Below are positions 30,311 through 41,000 of a DNA stretch of 64,000 bases, piece after piece (within the stretch, counting starts at the first letter, position 1; each line of letters opens with the position of its first letter). The notes beneath the pieces are model-generated. The model saw nothing but the letters and a program-made list of their open reading frames with translations. It was not told the DNA's origin and made no database searches. Source of the stretch: Tritrichomonas musculus. Its lineage: Eukaryota; Parabasalia; Tritrichomonadida; Tritrichomonadidae. Both the position numbers and the translations under genes were made by a program. Where the stretch lies: contig JAPFFF010000005.1 in NCBI GenBank assembly GCA_039105265.1, forward strand, positions 682,001 through 746,000, read 5' to 3'.

Positions 30311-31041
30311 AAATGGCATCACTTGTTCTGAATTAATATTTCAATAAACTTTACAAGTTTTTTTTTTTTTTTTTTTCCAAAATTTTTGTATGAAAAAAAT
30401 AACAATAAAGAAGTAATTTTTAAGAAAATTCAGCGTTTTACTTATAAGGATCAAATATGAATAAAAAATTATCATTAATAAAGTTAAGCTTTATCCATCT
30501 AATGGAAAAAGCCAAAATAGAAAGAAGCCTAAGCTTCTAACTCAATTTAATTTTTAACTAGGCGCTATTCTTTTTCAGCGCACTAATATTATTATTTTTA
30601 TTCTTCTGATGAGAATTAACATCAGATCTTATTTAATAAGTTCAGATTTTTTTTTTCTTTAAATCCAATTATTTAGGCATCTCTGGCCTTTTTTTATTTT
30701 TTGGATTTTCAAAAACTGATCTTACTCTAAAAAATGGTTTGTGATGGATTTTCAGATATGGTTAGATATATATCAATCTAAACCATTGGAGTGAACACAA
30801 ACCTTATATTAAAGGAATCTTTTGTTCCTTTTCACTAATGCCAATCTATTATGGCATTAATTACTATATTTATTATAATTTTATAATAATTATTTTAAAT
30901 CATTAATTTCATAATTATTATAAATTATAATCCTATTTTCGTTTCTAAACGCCATTATCTTTTTTTCTTTCTTTTCATTTTTTAAATTATTTTGTCCTTT
31001 TTTGAGCAACAAAAAGGAACAAGATATTATTTGTTCTCGAA
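30311..31041. other. AT-rich spacer, no gene
   Basis: Contains T runs and short AT inverted repeats near 30850-30925 (ATTATAATTTTATAATAATT region). Nothing else is recognised. Confidence 0.4.
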
Positions 31042-31632
31042 TCAACAATTAAGATTTTGATCAAACGTAAAAAAATAATCATCACCAAAATCAAATATTT
31101 GAGAGTTATCATCTTCAAATAAATTATTATTATCACTTGGAATATTTGAATTTGGCATCGAATCAAGTATAACTGGTTGACTTGGTTCTTCTTTTGTAAC
31201 CTCTTGTAAATAAATGCCATTAAAAACTTCATTACTCACAAGAATGTCATCTATGAGAAGATAATCTAGTTGATTACTATTAGATTGATAGTTATCTAAT
31301 ATATCAATTTGATCAGAATTGATACTTGATTCAAAATTTTGGTTTGTAAGCATATTTTGTGTTTGATCAGGTAGATTATCTATTGACTTGGAAGATGCTG
31401 CTAATAGATTATTATTTTCATTTTTTAGTTCGGGGGCTCCATTTTGCTGCTCATTTTGATTTTTTAATTGTGAATAGAGATCGAAAATATTTCTTCTTCT
31501 TAATCTTTGTGGTTTGTTGATTAATTTCTCTTTTTGATCGAGAACATTAGCTGTACAGCTGTTATTTGCCCGTACATAAATGCACTTCCATTTGCTAAGC
31601 TTATTTGAACCTTTTGCCCCCTTCATGCACAT
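31042..31632 (-). CDS. Hypothetical Asn/Asp-rich protein, 196 residues
   Basis: No family recognised. The N-terminus is basic (KGSNKLSKWKCIYVRANN, then KPQRLRRRNIFDLY) and the rest is rich in Asn, Gln, Asp and Leu, ending acidic and aromatic (FEDDNSQIFDFGDDYFFTFD). A basic head followed by an acidic low-complexity tail would suit a nuclear regulator, but that is speculation. Start ATG at 31632 is preceded within 8 nt by an initiator-like TTTCATTTTTT, and AACTTTTTCA (gene sense) lies about 49 nt upstream, both as at other genes here; an alternative ATG is two codons later. These signals, plus an open 591-bp frame in AT-rich DNA, support a real gene. Confidence 0.55.
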   Translation of the reverse strand: MCMKGAKGSNKLSKWKCIYVRANNSCTANVLDQKEKLINKPQRLRRRNIFDLYSQLKNQNEQQNGAPELKNENNNLLAASSKSIDNLPDQTQNMLTNQNFESSINSDQIDILDNYQSNSNQLDYLLIDDILVSNEVFNGIYLQEVTKEEPSQPVILDSMPNSNIPSDNNNLFEDDNSQIFDFGDDYFFTFDQNLNC

Positions 31633-32516
31633 AAAAAATGAAATGCAAAGTCAAAAACGTTAAATTTTTAGTAATTTTATTGAAAAAGTTATTAGTCAAC
31701 AAAATTTAAAAAGATGCCATGCCATCTTGAATTTCCAAAAACTTAAAAATTGAATGAAAAATCGATCAAAAAACTACAAAATTTTATTTATAATTAACTT
31801 AAAAAATATTTTACATTTTTGTATTTTTTCAGTTAAAAATGAATTGAATACAAATAAGATGAATTTTTTCTTAATTGGTAAATCAAAAAATAGAAAATCA
31901 TCATATGTTTATTTAATGTCTTTATAAATTTAAATACAATGCTCTTTTTGATCATTATTTTCAAACATTATGTAATTGATGATATAATTGCACCAAATTG
32001 AATAAGAATAGAGGCAAGATATAATGTTGATTTTACCACTAAATATCCATATTAGATATATCTAATTAAATTAAAGACTCAGCAAAGAAAATTAGATTTT
32101 CTTTTTGGAAATTCATCTTTTTTTTTTTTATTGAAAAAGGTATTTTTTGATGATATTATCTTTTTGATATCTTTTTCTTGAATTAATATTTAAAATGTTT
32201 TATTTTCATAATTATAATGATATGTAGATATTATTATTAATGAAAAATATTAAGCAAACATTCCAATATTTTTAATAAAGATGAATACAAAGAAAATTTA
32301 TAAACTATACAAATTTCTATAATGAAAGAAAAAATAAAGAATAAAAATTAGTTTTTAAAAATAATTCTAAAAAAAACCTTTATCTACATAAAGTAAAATT
32401 ATGCATAAATTAATTAATATATAATAAATATATATTTTATATTTTAAATATATTTCAACAATAAATATTTAAAGATAATCCAATTTAGTTTTTTTTAATA
32501 TAAAAAAATCGTTTTA
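31633..32516. other. Divergent intergenic region
   Basis: An 884-bp AT-rich spacer between a minus-strand and a plus-strand gene, so it should hold both promoters. TGAAAAAGTT at 31681-31690 belongs to the left gene. No clear initiator-like site was seen before the ATG at 32517. Confidence 0.4.
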
Positions 32517-35500
32517 ATGAAGCACTATGGTATCGATCCACGTAAACGCGATAATGTACAACTTACTCACGCATCAACAACCACAATAAATGGCAACTAC
32601 AATCCTTACAAAAAAAATTCAAAACCTTCTAAGTCTCAAAAAATAACATATCCTAAAAATGCAACACGTTCTCTAAGCCAAAATTCTTTCCCTAAACCTT
32701 CTCTCGAAAACAATTCCAACTCTATGACGATGGCTTCACGAATTGAAAAGATGAATCTCATATTTGATCTTTTTATTCAATCGATCCAAGATGAACCGCT
32801 TCATACATGCCTTGAAAGAGCATCAAGAGACATTTTTGGAACTCAAACAGCCAACTGCTGGGAAATTATTATAAATTATGATAACTTTGCTTATAATCTA
32901 AATACGATTAATGCAAGTGAAGATCGAAATAACGAAGAATATGATAATAACGCTTTTATATATTCACAACATATAGCCAAACAAATTGAAGTCAAAACAA
33001 CCAAAAGTTTACTCAGTCAATATTTTAAAACACATATCGATAAAGGCAGCGACCAAAGCAACTACATACAGAAATATTCATATCCACCAAGTGATCCAGA
33101 TTTTAATACAGACTATGATTATCCCTTTCCAACCATACATATTCCAATATTTGACGAAGATGATCGGCTTGGCTATATCCTTCAAATTGTGTACAATTCA
33201 AAAAGTGAAAAGGAGCCGTTTACTCCAGAAGAAGAAAAATTAGCCAATCTTTTCTCCATCAAGTTATCAATGTATTCCCACCTCTTTTGCATGAGTGACA
33301 CGCTAAACATAATGAAGAATCAGACGTTCAAAAGCGGAATTCACAGCATTTCTAATCGTAATGAGCAAATATTGGTCTCTGAAATTCACCATAAACTGAA
33401 AAACCTCTTCAAATGTCGTACGGTTGAATTCTGGGCCAATGATGTTTTTGACACCTGCTGTCACAAGTACAACGAGAATGCAGGGAAGTTCATTCCAGTG
33501 AGCAGAGAATGCGGTGTTGTTCGAGAACTTTTTGAAGGAAATATTGACTTCATTTCACTACCAAACGTTAAGGACAGTTTATATTATTCAGCTGAATATG
33601 ACGGCAGGAATGACGAGAGTGTAATGATGCACCTCATCATTATTGATGGCAATAATTACGCTATCGTTTTCCGTGGCAAAAGTAAAGAAAAATTTTCAGT
33701 AACGGACGAACGTCTCATTAAGTATTTTGTTCCCATTTTGGTCAATCTTTTCATCGACTGTCACAAGAAGCAGAACCAGCTAAAGAAAGATGCAGACAAT
33801 GATAGGAATGAAGATGGCAGTAACTTGACTTCTGCAAGACTTCTTGATACTGACAAAAACAATGAATTTGCGGAAAGATTGAAAGCATTACTTGAAGTTG
33901 CTGAAATTATTTCGGGTGTTCTTGACATTGACATTTTGATTCCTACGATTATGGAGCGTGCATGTTCATTACTAAATACTGAAAGATGTTCTTTGTTTCT
34001 TGTTGATCCGGTCAAGCAAGAATTGATCACTCGTTTTCATGGCGGTTTGAATCGTTCGATTCGAATTCCATTGAAAAAAGGAATTGTTGGTCACACTGCG
34101 GTTACAGGTCAAATTGTTAATATTAAAGATGCATATAGTGATGAACGGTTTGACAATCATGTTGACCTTGCCACAGGTTTCAGAACCAAGACGATCCTAA
34201 CCGTTCCCATTTATAACAATAGAGGTGAAATTGCCGGAGTAACCGAAATGATTAACAAGTTTGATGACGGCGTTTTTGATGAAGATGACATTAAGATGTT
34301 GATGGCATTTAATGTATTTTGTGGCATTTCACTTGATAATGCTAAATTGTATAACAGTTCACTTAACCTCACCAGACAATTGAGAAGCTTTGTTGAAATG
34401 TCAAATGCGATGAACAACAACAAGCAAATTCACAACGTTTTAGAACAGATTTTATCTGGTGCACAAGAAATCATCAATGCCGCCAGAGCAACCATTTTCA
34501 TGAAGGAAGGGGATGATTTACTTCCTTTCGTTTCTATCGGCGATGATGTGAAGTATAATACGTTATTTGCTGATGAAGTTATGAGCAATGAAAATCATCA
34601 GCCTTACATTTTCACTCGTGAAGAAATCTTCATTCGAGTTCAATCTCTATCGGACAAACCGATAGACGGCTTCACAGCAACACCGCTATCGGCGTCAAAA
34701 AATAGCTCAAGTGCTGCTTCAACATCTTCGACTAAAGGACTCACTCGTATCGCTTCCTGTCTCGTTCATGATGACGATAACGTGTTCGGTAATCCAGCAG
34801 ACGATTTGTACAGCGAAAACATTTGTGATATTCCGCTTGTTTCGAGCGAAGCGAAAGTCTTGGGAGTCCTCGAATTAAGCTCTGCTGGAAAGATCATGCC
34901 TGAAGACTTGAAGCTTCTTGATTGTTTCGCCGTGTTCGCAACCGTGTCAATCGAAAGAAGCGAGCTTCAAGAAATCGCAAAACTCGGTCAAAGCGAAGTT
35001 TTAATCAAGCAATATTTGACAATGGATGAACGAAAAGAAAATGATATTCCATCCAAAATGAAGCTTGATATTGACACTGATGTCCTCTTATCAATAAACT
35101 TCGATGCTGTCGCTTACGATGGTTCTGGCCATTTTAAAGTTCTCTGGGCGATTGCCGACTATTACGGCATTTTGAAAGAGTTCAACATCAACAATGACAA
35201 ATTTTTCAGGTTCATGGTTGAGATCTCTCAAACGTACAAAAAAGTGCCATATCATAACTGGCGTCATGCTGTTGATGTGTGTCAGTTCACTGCATATGAA
35301 GTGAAGTTGGCAAATTTAAAAAACGTTTTTACTAAATTTGAATTGCTCGGTTTTTTGGTGTCGGCAATTTGTCATGATGCGAATCACGACGGTTTTACAA
35401 ACACGTATAATGAGAAGGCTGAGACACCACTCGGCATTTTGTATAAGAACCAAAGCGTCATGGAGACGCATCATTGTACTGTAGCAATTACTGTCATGAG

Positions 35501-36020
35501 TAAAGAAGAATGCAATCTGTTCAGTAACTTGAATTCTGATCAATTCAAAAATATGTGGAATTTGATTTTTCAGTTGATTTTGATAACCGACATGGCCAAA
35601 CATTTCAACTTTTTGAAAGAGATATCGGCCGATTTGGATAAAGATGGCCATTACGATATGACAAAGCCTGAGAATAGATTGAAAGTAATGCAGCTAATCT
35701 TGAAATGCGGTGATATTTCAAACGTTTCTCGTCCCTTCGAATTGGCCGACAAATGGTGCGACGTGCTTTGCGAGGAGTTCTTTAGACAGGGAGACCTTGA
35801 AAAGGCAAACGGAATGGAGTACACTTCTACTAACAATGACCGTGAACATTTGGATAAGCCAAAAAGTCAGATTGGTTTTTATACATTCGTGTGCTTGCCT
35901 CTTTATCAGCTCGCTGCTAGAGTGCTCCCTGAATTGCAGGCAAACGTGGACCAGGTTCAGTCAAACTTGGCAATTTGGAAGGCCGCTTCTGAAAAAGGAA
36001 ATGAAAACACAGAATCATAA
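32517..36020 (+). CDS. 3',5'-cyclic nucleotide phosphodiesterase with four GAF-like domains
   Basis: Hydrolyses cAMP and/or cGMP (class I PDE). The C-terminal HD-type catalytic domain lies at about 870-1150. It shows HNWRHAVDV near 912, CHDANHDGFTN near 951, ETHHC, LILITDMAKHF and KCGDISNVSRPFELADKW near 1062; the two His and two Asp of the metal site are present, so the enzyme should be active. Upstream are about four GAF-like domains (roughly 80-265, 275-415, 455-610, 625-815). The third is the clearest and carries NKFDDGVFDEDD near 578, matching the NKFDE motif of cyclic-nucleotide-binding GAFs in mammalian PDEs. Mammalian relatives have two GAFs. No membrane segment. Substrate preference cannot be read from the sequence. 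The stop overlaps TAAA. A broken cyclase gene lies 2.2 kb away. Confidence 0.92.
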   Translation: MKHYGIDPRKRDNVQLTHASTTTINGNYNPYKKNSKPSKSQKITYPKNATRSLSQNSFPKPSLENNSNSMTMASRIEKMNLIFDLFIQSIQDEPLHTCLERASRDIFGTQTANCWEIIINYDNFAYNLNTINASEDRNNEEYDNNAFIYSQHIAKQIEVKTTKSLLSQYFKTHIDKGSDQSNYIQKYSYPPSDPDFNTDYDYPFPTIHIPIFDEDDRLGYILQIVYNSKSEKEPFTPEEEKLANLFSIKLSMYSHLFCMSDTLNIMKNQTFKSGIHSISNRNEQILVSEIHHKLKNLFKCRTVEFWANDVFDTCCHKYNENAGKFIPVSRECGVVRELFEGNIDFISLPNVKDSLYYSAEYDGRNDESVMMHLIIIDGNNYAIVFRGKSKEKFSVTDERLIKYFVPILVNLFIDCHKKQNQLKKDADNDRNEDGSNLTSARLLDTDKNNEFAERLKALLEVAEIISGVLDIDILIPTIMERACSLLNTERCSLFLVDPVKQELITRFHGGLNRSIRIPLKKGIVGHTAVTGQIVNIKDAYSDERFDNHVDLATGFRTKTILTVPIYNNRGEIAGVTEMINKFDDGVFDEDDIKMLMAFNVFCGISLDNAKLYNSSLNLTRQLRSFVEMSNAMNNNKQIHNVLEQILSGAQEIINAARATIFMKEGDDLLPFVSIGDDVKYNTLFADEVMSNENHQPYIFTREEIFIRVQSLSDKPIDGFTATPLSASKNSSSAASTSSTKGLTRIASCLVHDDDNVFGNPADDLYSENICDIPLVSSEAKVLGVLELSSAGKIMPEDLKLLDCFAVFATVSIERSELQEIAKLGQSEVLIKQYLTMDERKENDIPSKMKLDIDTDVLLSINFDAVAYDGSGHFKVLWAIADYYGILKEFNINNDKFFRFMVEISQTYKKVPYHNWRHAVDVCQFTAYEVKLANLKNVFTKFELLGFLVSAICHDANHDGFTNTYNEKAETPLGILYKNQSVMETHHCTVAITVMSKEECNLFSNLNSDQFKNMWNLIFQLILITDMAKHFNFLKEISADLDKDGHYDMTKPENRLKVMQLILKCGDISNVSRPFELADKWCDVLCEEFFRQGDLEKANGMEYTSTNNDREHLDKPKSQIGFYTFVCLPLYQLAARVLPELQANVDQVQSNLAIWKAASEKGNENTES

Positions 36021-38049
36021 AATATTACTTTATTTTTATTTATTATATTGAAATAATAATAATAATAAAAAATAATCGAATTAAATATATTTTACTTATT
36101 TGGTTTAAAAAGTTAAAAATTGCTTCCCTATTTCTCTGGTTTTCGATTTGTATTACTCATTTTAACAGTTTTCACTGAAAATATTGATCAAAAAAAGAAC
36201 ATTAGAATGGTATCGGATTATTTTTTCCCAAAAACTTAAAAACCTTCTTTTTGATATTAAACATAAATTTGTTTTGATAAGATTTTCGACCCTTTAGGTT
36301 TCAAGCTAGTTCGTTTATTGATATTCTCTCAACATATTTCTTTCTTAAAAGATCGTTTCATATGAACTCTATGGATGAATATATTACACATCAAAAAAGG
36401 ATTTTAAAGAAATAAACAAATTAAAAAAGTATCGTAAAGTTTAGTCAAAATGAAAAATTAAAAAATATGTAGAAAAAAATTTTATTAAATTTATTTTTTG
36501 TTATAGATTATTGAAATTATTTGAGAGTTTTTGAGTAATTATTTAATTTTTGAATTAGAAAAGTTATACGATTTTTTATGAATTTATTATGAATTTATCC
36601 AATATTGATTAGATAAAAAACTATAGCATTCAATTTTCAATACTAATTCAATATTCAATGATCAATGAATAAACAATGATCATTAAAACATTAATATTTA
36701 GATTAATGATCATTGTTTATTCTCTTTCATTAAATATTATTAATTTTAGGAACGATAAATTCAAAAATCTTAAATTTTTAAAATACCAATATACAAATTT
36801 TCCTACGATAGATCTTATTCCTATCTAATGAAAAATGGTTTAAATATAATATACTAATAAATATATATATTTGTAATGCAAAGTAAGAAAATTCAATAAC
36901 CGCCAAATCGAGTTACCTTTCATTAGAATTATTTTCTTTTTTAATGATATGCAGTATATATTAGCATGAAAGCATGTCATTAGATTTTTGTATATTGTTT
37001 AGAATTTTATTCAAACAATTTTTCATTTCCTTTCTTTTTATACATCCGATAATTTGACCCTGCCCCATTAAAAGTTTCTTGTTATTATATTTATGAGTTT
37101 TAATTGCTATATTTCAAGTGTAGTGTGGATTTAAATCCAAATAATCGTTTTTAATAATTATTAGTTTTCAAGAAGTGCCAATGGAAAATGTCGCCCATAT
37201 GGAAATTCATGCTGAGTCACTTTGTCTATGATCCCAAAAAATCTGAAAAATAATATTTCCTTTCTTTTCATTTTAATCAATTAAAATGAATTTTATAAAA
37301 TATATTTAGTCAATAACATTGTTAAGCGTCATTTCATCAAAATACTCTATACAGAGTAGAATAAAATCATCGATATAACCAAATTGTAGAAAATTCGCCT
37401 TATTTTTTTGTTAGGAGTCAGGTTCAATTTTATTAAATTTGATTAGTTGGAAAAAATAGTGGAATATATCGTCTTTTTAAAAAAAAAAATATTGTATCCT
37501 TAAATGATATTTGTCGATAAATGTTACTTATCTCGGAAATGGGTTGTATACGACATAGTCAATTCCAGCCGACCTCTCTTTTTATATTTTTATCTTTTTG
37601 CCTATTTGCCTATTTTTAGAATTGAAATTTATTCTTGAATAAATTATAAAGATTTCTGAGTATAAAAAAGATATTTAATACAATAGATTTTTTAATTTGA
37701 ATGCTATTCAAATTATTCTTTTTTATTTTTTTCTGTTATTTTGATTATTCTCTTGAGAGAAACTAATATTATCAAATAATAATATAAAATAATATATATA
37801 TAAAATTAAAAATAAAAAATAAAATATAGATAATATATAAACAATAAAGATAGCATATAAAAAAAATAAAAAAATAAAAAAAAATTTTTCAATTTGTATA
37901 CAAATTAAATTTTGAGCGAGGAAAAAGACTAAATATAAATATACTTTATAATTTTAAAAATAAAAATAAATTATCATCATAAAATTAAAATAATTACGGT
38001 AGGCTGTCTGACCATATAAATATTTAAAAACGTACTAATTATCCTTATA
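36021..38049. other. 2-kb AT-rich spacer with perfect hairpin
   Basis: No gene seen. A perfect 20-bp inverted repeat (GAATAAACAATGATCATTAA at 36667-36686, inverse at 36703-36722, 16-bp loop) stands out. ACGGTAGGCTGTCTGACC lies about 50 nt before the next start codon, a GC-richer patch in an otherwise very AT-rich leader. Confidence 0.45.
36667..36722. repeat. Perfect 20-bp inverted repeat, 16-bp loop
   Basis: Arms 36667-36686 and 36703-36722 are exact inverse copies. Local duplication of an ATGATCATT-like word around it suggests it arose by template switching rather than as a transposon end. Confidence 0.9.
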
Positions 38050-41000
38050 ATGCTTTTTATTGTATTTTTAAGTTTTACACAGTCTAGAATTCCTTATCAA
38101 TATCGTGATCTCATTAATGAAGCATTAAAGAGTGCAGAAATTAAAACACCAAAAGGGCAACGTGAAGATACAAAATATCCAGGAGTTTATGAAGGTGCTA
38201 AGTATCATTTTAAACTAACTAAAACGCTTACTAACAAACATACAAATGATGTTAAAGGTTTTTCATACAATAAAAAAAACTGTGCAATTGTTAAACGCAA
38301 GAAATTTAATCTTACTGATGGATTTACAGTTGTTGATCCTCAAACACAAAATATATATTTACTTACCAAGCGAGTTTTTCAAGAAGACAAAGTTTTAGTT
38401 TATGAATCACAAAAAGTTAATATATTTAGTATTATGACCGATTTTGTAATGGAAACATCTACAGATCAAAATATCAATGATCTTCCAATCAGATCAACGC
38501 GACGTAGATCGAAACGTCCGAAAGCAGAAATAAAATTTGGATATAATTGGAATGATAAAACAGATCGACCAAATTTACAGTCACTCCAAGAAAATATGGA
38601 TGCTGGCGTTGGGTACTCAATTAAAATTGGAGTATCGACCAAATTATCATTCAAAAGTATTTGGGATATTTCAATATCTTTCCGTTTAATATTTGAAGGG
38701 AAATTTGGCGTTGAAGTTTTAATCCCAGATGACAGTGAAATCGAAATCCCCGAGGTTACCATACTTGAAAAGAAGATAGCGATACCATCACTTGGATTTT
38801 CAGCCAGTTTTTTAGGCCTTGAAATTTCAATTGGCGCCTTTATGAATTTTGTCATAGAAATAATTGATATAAAAGTGACAATTCCACTTGGATTTGACTA
38901 TTTCAAAGGCTACAAGATAACCACATCTAAATACTTTGAAATAACACCATCATCTATAACTGATTCAAAATGGGAAACAACAATAACTAACTTGCCTGAA
39001 GTAGACAGCACCAAAGAAGTATTCAAAAAAGTTCTACAAGCAACATTTTCAGCAACAGTTCAAGTTAGACCATATATTTCATTAGAATTCAATCTTGGTT
39101 CTCTTGCAACTTCACTTGAATGTGGCTTGAAGTTCCCAGTGATGTTTGATTTTACTTTTAATAAAGAATTATGCACTTTTCCGCATCTGCATGCAGATGT
39201 ATCAATGCCAATCAAGATGTATTTCGCTTTCGCTGGTCTTGATTTCGAAAGCTATACGTTGATTGATCGTGCAGAGAAAGAAATTTTACTAGTTAATATA
39301 GATATACCTAGTTTTTGCATTGGTAATAAAAGAATGATGACTGATGATGAAGGATCATATGATCCTGGCACTGCTGCTTTATACGTTACAATGGATGATG
39401 CTTATGATGAACGTCCGGAAAACTCTTATCCATATGAAAAAGAAGTCTCTTTTAAATTCCTTGATAAAGATAATAATATTTTAAGTCAAAAAAAAATTCC
39501 ACTTCAATTTTATGATACTGTTGAAAAAAAGCAACATGATCGATTCATGATTTCTCTTAATTTAGAAGCTGCTAGTATTGAATGGTCGCTTTCATTTGTT
39601 GATTATTATTATGATTATGATAATAATTTTTTTTATTACTATGAGCTTGTAAAATCAGATGATACATTTGTGAAACAAATTTCTGATATAAAATTTGAAA
39701 ATGAAACAAATAAGCTATCATATCAAATTGGACTTAGACTTGATAAAAATGATGATTCAGATATTCTTAGAATGACAGCAAATATTGAACAAATTCCTGT
39801 TGTTTTTATAGATGAAGTTTATAAAAGAAAAACCGAATGGACATTGCTATATTTTTATGAGGCATCAATAGTTGATTATTCATTGTTTTGTATTGATGAA
39901 GAAGGAAATCGTTATGTTGATCATTCTGCCACTTTTTTATCATATTATGCAGACACAGAAGATCTTAAAAAAACAGGCGATACTTATGTAAACGATCTAA
40001 ATGATTTTATCTTTAAAATAAACTCGTCAACTATATTAGTAGACAATGTTAAAGTAAGAATGGAAATATACAGAATTTATGAACAAAATGGTGAAGAAAA
40101 AGAGCATCCAATTGCAATCATTCTTACACCAACATTAAATACTGGTGATGATTTTGCTCAAATGCCTGAAGGTCAAGAAACATATTCACTTTATATTGAA
40201 GATGGTTTTCAATTCTATATATCTCTCTATTTATTTTCTGAAGGAAAAATGTATGATTATGGTACCCATTTGTTCCCTAATCCACGTGAATGCAAATTAC
40301 AAAATTACACTATCTATATAAATGAACATATTTGGTTTGATTTGCAATTTTATCTAGGAGCAACTAATGTCCTAGTTAAAAGCAGTCATGAAAAACCTTA
40401 TTCTGCTTATGAAACAATAGTTGGTATGGTTGAGGTGACACAATTATATCTTATTGAAAACTTTTCTGATGTTGCATTTCGATTCTTTACTATTTTTAAT
40501 GCAGGTGAATCTTATAAAATTTTACAGTTTAAATATATTCCTGAAGAATTCCGAAATGAAAGCATTTTTATAATATTTGATTCAGTTGATTATCTTATCG
40601 ATTTCATGGATGAACGTGTAACTAAAGTTGGTTCAGGAGCCGGAATCATTCATATAAATGGAAGTGAAACACTTGAAATTCCAATTATAAGAGAAAGATA
40701 TGATAATATTTTTGTAAATGGTACTTATTATTATGTTACATTTCCATCAACAGGCATGATAGTTGTTCCAGATGGCACTTCTATTTTTGCAAAATATAAT
40801 CTTCCAACATTTTTATTGGTTCCTAATTTTTATTCTATTAAAACATTTGCTTATTACCTGCCACCTGGCAATCAAGTAATTTATAGTATACATAATGATA
40901 ATAATTATACTATGTATGTATTTAAAGGTATGCATAAAGAAGGTGATCAATTCACTCTTTTCTTGAATTCAACTGGATTAGGTGAAGAAGAACCATCTGT

